NCBI GenBank assembly: GCA_041691315.1
Contig: JBEPUW010000002.1
Span: 124,001 to 188,000, forward strand
Source: Poindextera sp041691315
GTDB lineage: Bacteria; Pseudomonadota; Alphaproteobacteria; Caulobacterales; Caulobacteraceae
Direction of reading: 5' to 3'
Length of the DNA stretch: 64,000 bases
The position numbers and the translations under genes are program-made. How positions within the stretch are numbered: the stretch's first letter is position 1; each line of letters begins with the position of its first letter. Under the pieces are notes generated by a model that ran no database searches, was not told the DNA's origin, and worked only from the letters and a program-made list of their open reading frames with translations. Of this stretch, positions 53,759-62,706 are shown in pieces.

Positions 53759-54505
53759 ATGGCCACGCCGCTGATCGTCGGCAACTGGAAGATGAACGGC
53801 CTCGGCGCCGATCTGGCCCAGCCGCGCAAGGTGGCCGAAAGCCTGGCCGAGATGCCGGCGTCGGTCAGGGTGGGGATGTGCCCGCCGGCCACCCTGCTAT
53901 GGCGCCTGGCCCAGGTTCTGGCCCAATCGCCGGTGATCCTCGGCGGCCAGGACTGCCATGCCGAACCGTCCGGCGCCTATACCGGCGACATCAGCGCCGA
54001 AATGCTGGCCGACGCTGGCGCGCGCCTGGTCATCGTCGGCCACTCCGAACGCCGCGCCGGCCACGGCGAGACCGACGCCATGGTGGCGGCCAAGGCCAGC
54101 GCCGCGATCCGCGCCGGCCTCGAGCCCATCGTCTGCGTCGGCGAGAGCCGCGCGGAGCGCGACGCCGGCCAGGCTCTGAAGGTGATCTGCCGCCAGGTCG
54201 CCGGCTCGATCCCCCCCGGCATGGCGGAGGGGAGTTTCGCCGTCGCCTACGAACCGATCTGGGCCATCGGCGCGGGTTCGACCCCGACCTCGGACGAGAT
54301 CGTCGCGGCCCACGCGGCCCTGCGCGAAGCCCTGGTCGAATGCACCGGCTCGGCCGGTCGCACCGCGCCCATCCTCTACGGCGGCTCCGTCAAGCCCGAA
54401 AACGCCGCCGAGATCCTGAAGTTGGCCAATGTGGGCGGCGCCCTGGTCGGCGGCGCCTCGCTGAAGGCGGCCGACTTCCTGGCGATCATCCGGGCTCAGG
54501 TGTGA
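53759..54505 (+). CDS. tpiA: Triose-phosphate isomerase
   Basis: 248 residues from ATG 53759 (GGGGAGAG upstream). GNWKMNG (catalytic Lys), VGHSERR (His), YEPIWAIGAG (Glu) and the phosphate loop YGGSVKPENA/GGALVGGASL. The frame continues upstream to 53609 but only with non-conserved residues. Confidence 0.97.
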   Translation: MATPLIVGNWKMNGLGADLAQPRKVAESLAEMPASVRVGMCPPATLLWRLAQVLAQSPVILGGQDCHAEPSGAYTGDISAEMLADAGARLVIVGHSERRAGHGETDAMVAAKASAAIRAGLEPIVCVGESRAERDAGQALKVICRQVAGSIPPGMAEGSFAVAYEPIWAIGAGSTPTSDEIVAAHAALREALVECTGSAGRTAPILYGGSVKPENAAEILKLANVGGALVGGASLKAADFLAIIRAQV

Positions 54506-54577
54506 AAATAGCCGACTGGGCTGATCCCCGCGAACCGGGCCAGGTGATGCACAGATCTCCGACGCCAACCTGAAGAT

Positions 54578-54730
54578 CCCTTCTCCCTCCTGCGGGAGAA
54601 GGTGTCGGCGAAGCCGACGGATGAGGGGTCGCGCTCCGTTATCCGGGTGGCGTCGACGGCCTATCGGAGAGGGCGATCGACCCCTCATCCGACCCCTTCG
54701 GGGCCACCTTCTCCCGCAAGAGGGAGAAGG
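54578..54730. repeat. Inverted-pair intergenic repeat (150 bp), copy 2
   Basis: Same structure as 35639-35790; the right-hand unit (CCCCTCATCCGACCCCTTCG onward) is almost identical between copies, while the central 50 bp differ. Between convergent tpiA and the GNAT gene. The remaining bases of the 54506-54799 gap hold nothing recognisable. Confidence 0.88.
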
Positions 54731-54799
54731 ATTTCGTGACGTAAGCCGCGACGGCCGCCACGGGCGATCCCGGTCGGGTCGCCCTAAGGGCTAGCGACG

Positions 54800-55318
54800 C
54801 TAAAGCAGCAGCCCGAACAGCACGCAGTCGCGGCGCTCGCCGTCGCGTTCGACATAGCCGCGCAGCAGGCCTTCCCGCCTGAAGCCCAGGCGGTTGAGCA
54901 GGCGTATGGACCTGACATTGCCCAGGTGGGTGCGCGCCTGCAGCCGCTTCAGCCGCAACGCCTGGGCGGCGTGACCGATCACCGCATGCATGGCCTCGAA
55001 GCTATAGCCGCCGCCCCAATAGCGCCGGGCGACCATGAAGCCGACATCGGCGCGGCTGTGGCGCCGGTCCATTTCGGAAAGGTCGCAGACGCCGAGGAAG
55101 TCGCCGCCCGCGCCCAACTCCACGGTCCAGTAGCGGGCCTGGTCGCGCGCCACCTCGTCCAGCTGGCGCTGAAGGATGTCGCGCGTCAGGGCCGGGTCGT
55201 CGATGACTTCCGAATCCCAGAAGGCCATGACCTCGGCGTCGCTCATCATCAGGTGCATGGCCGCGGCGTCTTGGCCCTCCAGCGGCCGCAAGTTCAGGCG
55301 TTCGGTCTTGAGAATCAT
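54800..55318 (-). CDS. GNAT family N-acetyltransferase (RimJ/RimL-like)
   Basis: 172 residues. LKTERLNLRPLEGQDAAAMH start, acetyl-CoA-binding VGFMVARRYWGGGYSFEAMHAVIGHAAQALRLKRLQARTHLGNVRSIRLLNRLGF. Typical of the RimJ/RimL group that acetylates protein N-termini or small amines; the substrate is unknown. Confidence 0.9.
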   Translation of the reverse strand: MILKTERLNLRPLEGQDAAAMHLMMSDAEVMAFWDSEVIDDPALTRDILQRQLDEVARDQARYWTVELGAGGDFLGVCDLSEMDRRHSRADVGFMVARRYWGGGYSFEAMHAVIGHAAQALRLKRLQARTHLGNVRSIRLLNRLGFRREGLLRGYVERDGERRDCVLFGLLL

Positions 55319-55439
55319 CGCGGCGGTCTCACATACCGGGCAGCGGCCCCGTCCCTAGCGCCCCCGACGTCGAGGTGATAGAGGGGCCGGCTGTCCGGCC
55401 AGGCGGCCAAAACGCGTTTACCTAAGAGTTTGCTCCACA

Positions 55440-56147
55440 ATGCTGCTCGACATTCTGTTGGCGATCCTGATCGTGGTCTGCCTGTCGCTGATCGGCGTCA
55501 TCCTGCTGCAGCGCTCCGAGGGCGGCGCGCTGGGCATGAGTGGCGGCGGACCGGGCGCCTTCATGACCGCGCGCGGCACCGGCGATCTGCTCACGCGCAC
55601 CACACAGATCCTGGCTGCAATCTTCTTCTCCCTCTGTCTGGCCATGACCCTGATCAGCGGCCACACCCATGGCGCGGGCTCGCTGGTCGACAAGCTGAAG
55701 CTGAACGCGCTTGGCGCCACCTCGTCCGAAAAGCCGCTCTCCGGCGCGCCGGGCTTGCCGGGCGGACCGCTGGGCAACCCCGCGGCGCCGTTCGGGGCGC
55801 CCGGCCCGGCGCCGTTTGGCGCGGCGCAGCCGCAGCCGCAGGGCAATTCGCTCAATCTGCTTGGCAGTCCGCAGACGCCGCTCGCCGGCGCGGTGGCGCA
55901 TCCGGCCGCGGCCCCAGCGCCCAAACCGGCCCCGCCGGCCGTCGCGGTGAAGCCCGCCGCGTCATCGGCGCCGCCGGTGAAGAAGGCCCCCAAGCCGGCC
56001 GCCGCGCCGAAACCGGCGGCCGCGCCGAAACCGGCCGCCGCCTCGGCCGCGCCCCCGGCGGTCACGCCCGCGCCGCTCGTGGTCCCGCCGCCGCCGGCGC
56101 CGACCCCAGCCCCCAGCGCGGCCGGCAACGCCGCCTCCGGCCAGTAG
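55440..56147 (+). CDS. secG: Preprotein translocase subunit SecG with long Ala/Pro tail
   Basis: 235 residues, about twice the usual length. Residues 1-80 are SecG: two membrane segments with VILLQRSEGGALGMSGGGPGAFMTARGTGDLLTRTT between them. From about 95 on the protein is Ala/Pro/Gly/Lys-rich, with tandem APKPAA units near 175-195. Helps SecYEG preprotein transport. The tail would probably lie on the periplasmic side and could be a cell-wall spacer; this is inference. Confidence 0.93.
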   Translation: MLLDILLAILIVVCLSLIGVILLQRSEGGALGMSGGGPGAFMTARGTGDLLTRTTQILAAIFFSLCLAMTLISGHTHGAGSLVDKLKLNALGATSSEKPLSGAPGLPGGPLGNPAAPFGAPGPAPFGAAQPQPQGNSLNLLGSPQTPLAGAVAHPAAAPAPKPAPPAVAVKPAASSAPPVKKAPKPAAAPKPAAAPKPAAASAAPPAVTPAPLVVPPPPAPTPAPSAAGNAASGQ

Positions 56148-56221
56148 AAGCTGTGCATAGTCGCCGCGCCCCCGTCGATCAGGCGGGCGCAGCCGCCGAA
56201 TCAGCGCTAACCTGATCGCCC

Positions 56222-57871
56222 ATGGCCCGGTACATCTTCATCACCGGCGGCGTGGTCTCCTCACTTGGCAAGGGTCTCGCCTCCGCGGCGCTCGGCGCGT
56301 TGTTGCAGGCGCGCGGCTATGCGGTCCGCCTGCGCAAGCTCGACCCCTATCTGAACGTCGATCCGGGCACGATGAGTCCCTATCAGCACGGCGAGGTCTA
56401 CGTCACCGACGACGGGGCCGAGACCGATCTGGATCTCGGCCACTATGAGCGCTTCACCGGCGTCTCGGCCACCAAGGCCGACAACATCACCACCGGCCGG
56501 GTCTACAAGACCATCCTGGAGAAGGAGCGGCGCGGCGACTATCTGGGCGCCACCGTCCAGGTGATCCCGCACGTCACCGACGAGATCAAACGCTTCATCC
56601 TCTCAGACGCGCGCGGCGAGGACGGCCGCGAGCCGGACTTCGTGCTGGTCGAGATCGGCGGCACGGTCGGCGATATCGAGGGCCTGCCGTTCTTCGAGGC
56701 CATCCGCCAACTGGGCCAGGAGTTGCCACGCGGCCACGCCTGTTTCGTCCACCTGACGCTCTTGCCGTTTATCAAGACCGCCGGCGAGATGAAGACCAAG
56801 CCGACCCAGCACTCGGTCAAGGAGCTGCGCTCGATCGGCATCCAGCCCGACGTGCTGCTCTGCCGCTGCGAACAGCCGATCCCGCCCGGCGACAAGCGCA
56901 AGATCGCGCTGTTCTGCAACGTGCGCGAAAGCGCCGTTATCCAGGCGCTGGACGCCAAGACCATCTACGCCGTGCCGCTGGACTATCACCGCCAGGGCCT
57001 GGACGCCGAGGTGCTGTCGGTGTTCGGCATGGGCGACGCGCCGGCCCCGGACCTGTCCCGCTGGGAAGCCATCACCGAGACGCTCACCCACCCCGACGGC
57101 GACGTGACCATCGCCATCGTCGGCAAGTACACTGTCCTGAAGGACGCCTATAAATCCTACATCGAGGCCCTGGTGCACGGCGGCGTTGCCAACAATGTCG
57201 GGGTGAACATCGACTGGGTCGAGTCCGAGGAACTGGAGGCCGATCCGGAGGCCGCGATCGAGCGGCTGGAAAACGCCGACGGGGTGCTGGTGCCAGGCGC
57301 CTTCGGCGAGCGCGGCTCCGACGGCATGGTGCGCGCGGTGCAATTCGCCCGCGAACACGACGTGCCCTATTTCGGCGTCTGTTTCGGCATGCAGATGGCG
57401 GTGATCGAGGCGGCGCGGAACCTGGCCGGCATAGCTTGCGCATCCTCCAGCGAATTCGGCCCCACCACCGAACCGGTGGTCGGCCTGATGACCGAGTGGA
57501 CGCAAGGCAATGAGCGGGTGCTGCGCCAGGAGGGTGACGACCTGGGCGGCACCATGCGCCTGGGCGCCTATGAGGCGATCCTCAAGGCCGGATCGATGAT
57601 CGCCGGCATCTATGGCGCGGCGTCGATCTCCGAGCGACACCGACACCGCTACGAGGTCAATATCGGCTATCGCGAGACGCTGGAGAAGGTCGGCCTGAAG
57701 TTCGCCGGGCTGTCGCCGGACGGCGTCCTGCCCGAGACCATGGAGCGCGAGGACCATCCCTGGTTCGTCGGGGTGCAGTTCCACCCGGAGCTGAAGAGCC
57801 GCCCGTTCGCGCCGCATCCGCTCTATGCCAGCTTCATCGCCGCCGCCAAGCACAAGAGCCGGCTGGTCTGA
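56222..57871 (+). CDS. pyrG: CTP synthase
   Basis: 549 residues. Synthetase domain with YIFITGGVVSSLGKGLASAALG and LDPYLNVDPGTMSPYQHGEVYVTDDG; glutaminase domain with nucleophile Cys in YFGVCFGMQMAV and VGVQFHPELKSRP. Converts UTP to CTP, complementing pyrH and supplying cdsA. Confidence 0.97.
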   Translation: MARYIFITGGVVSSLGKGLASAALGALLQARGYAVRLRKLDPYLNVDPGTMSPYQHGEVYVTDDGAETDLDLGHYERFTGVSATKADNITTGRVYKTILEKERRGDYLGATVQVIPHVTDEIKRFILSDARGEDGREPDFVLVEIGGTVGDIEGLPFFEAIRQLGQELPRGHACFVHLTLLPFIKTAGEMKTKPTQHSVKELRSIGIQPDVLLCRCEQPIPPGDKRKIALFCNVRESAVIQALDAKTIYAVPLDYHRQGLDAEVLSVFGMGDAPAPDLSRWEAITETLTHPDGDVTIAIVGKYTVLKDAYKSYIEALVHGGVANNVGVNIDWVESEELEADPEAAIERLENADGVLVPGAFGERGSDGMVRAVQFAREHDVPYFGVCFGMQMAVIEAARNLAGIACASSSEFGPTTEPVVGLMTEWTQGNERVLRQEGDDLGGTMRLGAYEAILKAGSMIAGIYGAASISERHRHRYEVNIGYRETLEKVGLKFAGLSPDGVLPETMEREDHPWFVGVQFHPELKSRPFAPHPLYASFIAAAKHKSRLV

Positions 57872-57873
57872 GT

Positions 57874-58218
57874 ATGCTGGCGCCGGGTCATATCCGCCGT
57901 CTGGCGCTCGAATTGCCGGAGACCGAGGAGGCCGATCACCACGGCATGGCCTCGTTCCGCGTCGCCGGAAAGATCCTCTGCACCATCCAGCTCGACCAGC
58001 CGCGCATGATGGTCAAGCTGGACGTCGAGGATCAGCACAATCTGACCGAAGCCCATCCGGGCGTGGTCGAGCCTGTGCCCGGCTACTGGGGCCGCAAGGG
58101 CTCGACCTTCGTGCGCTACGAGCAGGCCGACGAGGCGCTGGTCCGCTCGCTGCTGTGGATGGCCTGGACCAATGTCGCGCCGAAAAAGCTGGTCAAGGCG
58201 TCACGCCTAGCCATGTGA
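57874..58218 (+). CDS. MmcQ/YjbR family protein
   Basis: 114 residues: IRRLALELPETEEADHHGMASFRVAGKILCTI...WTNVAPKKLVKA, the MmcQ/YjbR (DUF419) CyaY-like fold. Starts 2 bp after the pyrG stop, so co-transcribed. Suggested DNA-binding role in the family is unproven. Confidence 0.88.
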   Translation: MLAPGHIRRLALELPETEEADHHGMASFRVAGKILCTIQLDQPRMMVKLDVEDQHNLTEAHPGVVEPVPGYWGRKGSTFVRYEQADEALVRSLLWMAWTNVAPKKLVKASRLAM

Positions 58219-58282
58219 TGCGGCCGCCTGTCGAAATCGCCTGACCCCGAACGTCATGGGGTCGGCGTCGAGAGGACGCTTC

Positions 58283-58636
58283 ATGGAGACAGTCATGCAG
58301 TACCTTCTGATGATCTACGATGATGAAGCCGCCTTCGCCAAGGCCAAGCCCGAGGATATGGCCCCCTTGATGGGCGCCTATCAGGCCTACACCGAAGCTC
58401 TGCACGCCGCGGGCGTCTTCGTCGCCGGCGACCGGCTGCACGGCAGCAACGCCGCCACCACGGTCAAGGTGGTCGACGGCAAGACCCAGGTGCTCGACGG
58501 CCCCTATGCCGAGACCAAGGAACAGCTCGGCGGCTACTATCTGGTCGATGTCGCCGACCTGGACGCGGCGCTGGCCTGGGCGGCGCGCTGCCCCGGCGCC
58601 TCGACCGGGACGATGGAAGTCCGGCCCGTCTACTAG
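58283..58636 (+). CDS. YCII-related (DGPF domain) protein
   Basis: About 117 residues (METVMQYLLMIYDDEAAFAK...) with the signature VLDGPYAETKEQLGGYYLVDVADLDAALAWAARCP. The start at 58283 follows GAGAGG; ATG 58295 is also possible. These proteins are regularly encoded directly before DUF6596-type ECF sigma factors, as here, and the pair is thought to work together in an unknown way. Confidence 0.9.
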   Translation: METVMQYLLMIYDDEAAFAKAKPEDMAPLMGAYQAYTEALHAAGVFVAGDRLHGSNAATTVKVVDGKTQVLDGPYAETKEQLGGYYLVDVADLDAALAWAARCPGASTGTMEVRPVY

Positions 58637-58643
58637 GCAGCGC

Positions 58644-59903
58644 GTGTCGGGGTCTGGGCACAAGGCTGAGGCGGGCAGGGCGGCCGAGGCCGCCGCCCGC
58701 CGCAGCTACGGCAAGCTTGTCGCCTGGCTGGCCACCCAGACCCGCGACGTCGCCGCCGCCGAGGACGCTCTGGCCGACGCCTTTGCCATCGCACTGGAAA
58801 CCTGGCCGAAAACCGGCGTTCCCCGCGTTCCGGAGGCCTGGCTGCTGGCGGCGGCCAGGCGGCGCGCGATCGACGCCGGCCGTCGCGCCCGCACCCGTTC
58901 CAACGCCGAGCGCGAGATCGTCATGCGGATCGAGGAGCTTGAAGCCGAGGCGGGCAAGGATGGCGTCCACGGTGACGATCGCCTCAGGTTGATCTTCGCC
59001 TGCGCCCACCCGGCCATCGACGCTGGCGCCAGGGCGCCGCTGATCCTGCAGACCATCCTCGGCTTCGACGCCGCGGCCATCGGCTCGGCCTTCCTGGTCT
59101 CGCCGACCAGCATGGGCCAGCGATTGGTGCGCGCCAAACGCAAGATCCGCGACGCCGGCGTTCCCTTCGCCGTGCCCGAGGCGGCCGAACTTCCGGGCAG
59201 ACTCGATGCCGTGCTGGACGCGGTCTACGCCGTCTTCACCCAAGGCTGGGCCGACCCGGCCGGGGTCGACCCGAAATCGCGCGGCCTGACCGAGGAGGCG
59301 ATCTGGCTGGCGCGGTTGCTCACCAACGTGCTGCCGGATGAGCCGGAAACCGCTGGTCTGGCCGCGCTGATGCTCCACGCCGAGGCCCGGCGCGGCGCGC
59401 GCCGGTCCGCGGATGGCGGCTTCATCCCGCTGTCGGACCAGGATACGGCCGCCTGGAACGCCGGCCTGATCGCCGAAGCGGAAGCCTTGATCCTCAAAGC
59501 CGCCACCTACCGCCGCCCGGGCCGCTTTCAGATCGAAGCCGCCATCCAGTCGGCGCACGCGGATCGCCGTCGCACCGGCCGCACCGACTGGCGGGCCATC
59601 GCCGAACTCTACGAAGCGCTCTACGCGCTAACCGGCTCGGTCGTGGTGGCCATCAACCGCGCCGTCGCCATAGGCGAAGCCCAGGGCGTGCCCACCGGCC
59701 TGGCCGCGCTCGACGCAACCTGCGACGCCACCCGCCTCGACGCCTACCAACCCTACTGGGCCGCCCGCGCCGAACTCTTGGCCCGCACCGGCGACAAGGC
59801 CGGCGCTCACGCCGCCTACGACCGCGCCATCGGCCTGGAAACCGACCCGGCGCTCAGACGCTTTCTGCAAGGGCGGCAGGGCGCGCCCGACCGGCTTCCT
59901 TGA
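58644..59903 (+). CDS. ECF sigma factor with C-terminal DUF6596-type extension
   Basis: 419 residues from GTG 58644, 7 bp after the YCII gene stop; the frame is open further upstream inside that gene. Sigma region 2 (about 10-75: YGKLVAWLATQTRDVAAAEDALADAFAIALETW), region 4 (LILQTILGFDAAAIGSAFLVSPTSMGQRLVRAKRKIR) and a 220-residue C-terminal domain (LTEEAIWLARLL...LYEALYALTGSVVVAINRAVAIGEAQG) that probably replaces an anti-sigma factor. No anti-sigma gene is nearby. Confidence 0.9.
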   Translation: MSGSGHKAEAGRAAEAAARRSYGKLVAWLATQTRDVAAAEDALADAFAIALETWPKTGVPRVPEAWLLAAARRRAIDAGRRARTRSNAEREIVMRIEELEAEAGKDGVHGDDRLRLIFACAHPAIDAGARAPLILQTILGFDAAAIGSAFLVSPTSMGQRLVRAKRKIRDAGVPFAVPEAAELPGRLDAVLDAVYAVFTQGWADPAGVDPKSRGLTEEAIWLARLLTNVLPDEPETAGLAALMLHAEARRGARRSADGGFIPLSDQDTAAWNAGLIAEAEALILKAATYRRPGRFQIEAAIQSAHADRRRTGRTDWRAIAELYEALYALTGSVVVAINRAVAIGEAQGVPTGLAALDATCDATRLDAYQPYWAARAELLARTGDKAGAHAAYDRAIGLETDPALRRFLQGRQGAPDRLP

Positions 59904-59993
59904 ATCCGCGCCGGGATTCAGGCATAGACCCCCGCTCACGCGAGCGGCCCGGCCGTCGCAAACCCGTTCACGCCTTTTCGAGAAGCCCGTCCC

Positions 59994-60176
59994 ATGGCCG
60001 TTCCCAAACGCAAAGTCTCTCCCTCACGCGCTGGGATGCGCCGTTCGCACCACGCGCTGAAGCCGAACAGCTACATCGAGGACAAGGAAACGGGCGAGAT
60101 GCGCCGCCCGCACCACATCGACCTGAAGACCGGCATGTACAAAGGCCGCCAGGTCCTGACGCCCAAGGAAGACTAG
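59994..60176 (+). CDS. rpmF: Ribosomal protein bL32
   Basis: 60 residues, MAVPKRKVSPSRAGMRRSHHAL, the alphaproteobacterial bL32 start without the zinc Cys pairs. Followed by a terminator hairpin. Confidence 0.96.
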   Translation: MAVPKRKVSPSRAGMRRSHHALKPNSYIEDKETGEMRRPHHIDLKTGMYKGRQVLTPKED

Positions 60177-60197
60177 GGCTCGGATTTCGATTCGGTT

Positions 60198-60225
60198 ATT
60201 CCCGCGAAAGCGGGAATTCGGTTTT
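60198..60225 (+). terminator. Rho-independent terminator after rpmF
   Basis: Perfect 8-bp stem ATTCCCGC / GCGGGAAT with a GAAA tetraloop (60198-60217), followed by TCGGTTTTT. It lies 21 bp after the rpmF stop. Confidence 0.75.
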
Positions 60226-60229
60226 TGAC

Positions 60230-60302
60230 CACAAAGTACACGAAGGACACTAAGGGTCAGCGCTGACCCTTACTCTGCTTGGTGTGCTTGGTGTGCTTTG
60301 TG
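60230..60302. repeat. Nested inverted repeat between rpmF and eno
   Basis: Outer arms 60230-60250 and 60282-60302 match at 18 of 21 positions (CACAAAGTACAC...). They enclose a perfect 22-bp palindrome, 60251-60272 (centre GTCAGCGCTGAC). A further hairpin CCCCGC-CTTC-GCGGGG is at 60359-60374. The rest of the 290-bp gap shows no gene; the eno promoter is presumably within 60375-60466. Confidence 0.75.
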
Positions 60303-60466
60303 TCAAGTCTTCCAGCGTTGCCGCAAACCGCAGCCCTTGCAGAATAAAAAACCTGGGTCCCCGCCTTCGCGGGGATGAGCGGTGTATTTTGCAGCGCTTG
60401 CGCGTCTTTCCCGCGGGCCATGCCTGGGCTAACACCCCGGGCGGCGCCGCAATTTGAGGAAAGTCC

Positions 60467-61774
60467 GTGACTGAGATCGTCGACATCACCGCTCGCGAGA
60501 TTCTCGACAGCCGGGGCAACCCGACGGTCGAGGTGGATGTGACGCTTGAGGACGGCTCGTTCGGTCGTGCCGCGGTTCCCTCGGGCGCGTCGACCGGCGC
60601 GCACGAGGCGGTGGAGAAGCGCGACGGCGACAAAAAGCGCTTTGGCGGCAAGGGCGTCCGCCAGGCGGTCGATGCGGTCAATGGCGAGATGTTCGATGCC
60701 CTGTCAGGCTTTGACGCCGAGGATCAGCGGCGCATCGACGACATCCTGATCGCGCTCGACGGCACGCCGAACAAGAGCCGGCTAGGCGCCAACGCCATTC
60801 TGGGCGTCTCGCTGGCGGTGGCCAAGGCGGCGGCGATCTCGGCGGCCCTGCCGCTCTACAAATATGTCGGAGGCGTCGGCGCGCGGCTCCTGCCGGTGCC
60901 GCAGATGAACATCATCAACGGCGGCGTCCATGCCGACAACCCGATCGATATCCAGGAATTCATGGTGCTGCCGACCGGCGCGCCGACCTTTGCCGAGGCC
61001 CTGCGCATGGGCGCGGAGATCTTCCACAGCCTGAAGGCGGCCCTGCACAAGGCCGGCCATTCGACCAATGTCGGCGACGAGGGCGGCTTCGCCCCCAACC
61101 TGGCCTCGGCCGAAGCCGCGCTCGACTTCATCGTCAAGGCCGGCGAGACGGCGGGTTACAAGCCCGGCCGCGACTTCAATCTCGGCCTCGACCCCGCGGC
61201 CAGCGAGTTCTTCAGAGGTGGTCGCTACGAGATGACCGGCGAGGGCAAGTCGCTGGATCAGGCCGGCATGGTCGACTACCTCGCCGACCTGGTCGCCAAA
61301 TTCCCCATCGTCTCGATCGAGGACGGCATGGCCGAGGACGATTTCGCCGGCTGGAAGCTGATCACCGAGCGGCTGGGCGGCAAGATTCAGCTCACCGGCG
61401 ACGACCTTTTCGTCACCAATACCGAGCGGCTGGCCAAGGGCATCAAGGACGGCCTGGCTAATTCCATCCTGATCAAGGTCAACCAGATCGGCACCTTGTC
61501 GGAGACCCTGGACGCCATCGGCATGGCCCATCGTTCCGCCTACACCGCGGTGATGTCGCACCGCTCCGGCGAGACCGAGGACAACACCATCGCTGACCTG
61601 GCGGTGGCCACCTCGTGCGGCCAGATCAAGACCGGCTCCTTGTCGCGTTCCGATCGGCTTGCCAAATATAACCAGCTGCTCCGCATCGAAGAGGAGCTGG
61701 GCGACCAGGCGCTCTATGCCGGGGCCGCCACGCTCACGCGGCTGCGGGATCAAGGGGAGGCGAGAGGCCGATGA
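60467..61774 (+). CDS. eno: Enolase
   Basis: 435 residues from a GTG. ITAREILDSRGNPTVEVDV, catalytic Glu region GDEGGFAPNL, metal ligands in SIEDGMAEDDF and GDDLFVTN, and the catalytic Lys of LIKVNQIGTLSET; SHRSGETEDNTIADLAV. Interconverts 2-phosphoglycerate and PEP. The stop overlaps the next gene as ATGA. Confidence 0.97.
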   Translation: MTEIVDITAREILDSRGNPTVEVDVTLEDGSFGRAAVPSGASTGAHEAVEKRDGDKKRFGGKGVRQAVDAVNGEMFDALSGFDAEDQRRIDDILIALDGTPNKSRLGANAILGVSLAVAKAAAISAALPLYKYVGGVGARLLPVPQMNIINGGVHADNPIDIQEFMVLPTGAPTFAEALRMGAEIFHSLKAALHKAGHSTNVGDEGGFAPNLASAEAALDFIVKAGETAGYKPGRDFNLGLDPAASEFFRGGRYEMTGEGKSLDQAGMVDYLADLVAKFPIVSIEDGMAEDDFAGWKLITERLGGKIQLTGDDLFVTNTERLAKGIKDGLANSILIKVNQIGTLSETLDAIGMAHRSAYTAVMSHRSGETEDNTIADLAVATSCGQIKTGSLSRSDRLAKYNQLLRIEEELGDQALYAGAATLTRLRDQGEARGR

Positions 61775-62700
61775 CCGACCGATTCAAGCCCGAGCACCTG
61801 AAGGCGTGGCGCCGAGAGGGCGGCGTCTCCATCCACGACTTCTTCACGCCGGAAGAGGTGGCGGCCGTTGTCTCCGACTTCGAACTCGTCTTCGGCCGCA
61901 CCGCGGGGGCCGCCGAGGAGTTGAACAAGAAGAAGGACGGCGAGGTCGGCAGGTTCAATCCGGCCCAGTTCGCCACCCTCCAGGCCGGGCCGTTCGAGTG
62001 TTCGCCGGCGCTGAACCTGATCGGCGTGCATCCGGCCCTGGTCAGCTTCGCCAAACAGGCGCTGCGGGCTGACGACGTGCACCTCTACCAGTGCCAGGCC
62101 TGGGCCAAGTTCACCGGCGACGCCGACTATGACCAGCCCTTCCACTGCGACTTTTCCAACCACACCCTGACCGTGCCGGCGGAAGACGCGCATCTGAACG
62201 CGGTCACCATCCTTTGCTATTTCACCGACGTGACCGAGGCCCACGGGCCCGCCCATTACGTGACGCGGCCCGACAGCGCCAAGGTCGGCGGCCCGGAAGC
62301 CGGGCTCGACAAGGATTCGGAGGCGCAGGAACGGTTGCAGGCGGCGCTGCGCCCCTACGAGCGCTCCAGCGCCGCGCCGGCCGGCAGCGCCTTTCCCTAC
62401 AGCATCGACGTCTATCACCGCGGCACCAACCTGACCGCGCCGGGCGGTCGCCGCTATGCGGTGATGGCCTGTTTCAAGACCGCCTCGAACGACGCCATCG
62501 CCTACCACGCCTGGGCCTTCCACCACAGCAAGCCCTGGGGGCGGATCTTCGAACACGCGACTCCCGAACAGTTGGCCTGCTACGGCGTGCCGCTGCCCGG
62601 CCACGCCTTCTGGACCCCGGTGACGCTGGAGCGCGCCCAGGTGCGCTATCCGGGCTGGAACCTCTCGCCCTATCGCGAGGCGCTGGCGCTGGCCGCCTAG
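61771..62700 (+). CDS. Phytanoyl-CoA dioxygenase family protein
   Basis: 309 residues. Fe(II)/2-oxoglutarate fold with the HxD pair in QPFHCDFSNHTL (His-Cys-Asp), distal His in DVYHRGTNLTAPGGRRYAVMACF and a downstream Arg. Non-heme iron oxygenase of unknown substrate. Translationally coupled to eno, an odd pairing. Confidence 0.88.
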   Translation: MTDRFKPEHLKAWRREGGVSIHDFFTPEEVAAVVSDFELVFGRTAGAAEELNKKKDGEVGRFNPAQFATLQAGPFECSPALNLIGVHPALVSFAKQALRADDVHLYQCQAWAKFTGDADYDQPFHCDFSNHTLTVPAEDAHLNAVTILCYFTDVTEAHGPAHYVTRPDSAKVGGPEAGLDKDSEAQERLQAALRPYERSSAAPAGSAFPYSIDVYHRGTNLTAPGGRRYAVMACFKTASNDAIAYHAWAFHHSKPWGRIFEHATPEQLACYGVPLPGHAFWTPVTLERAQVRYPGWNLSPYREALALAA

Positions 62701-62706
62701 ACCGGA

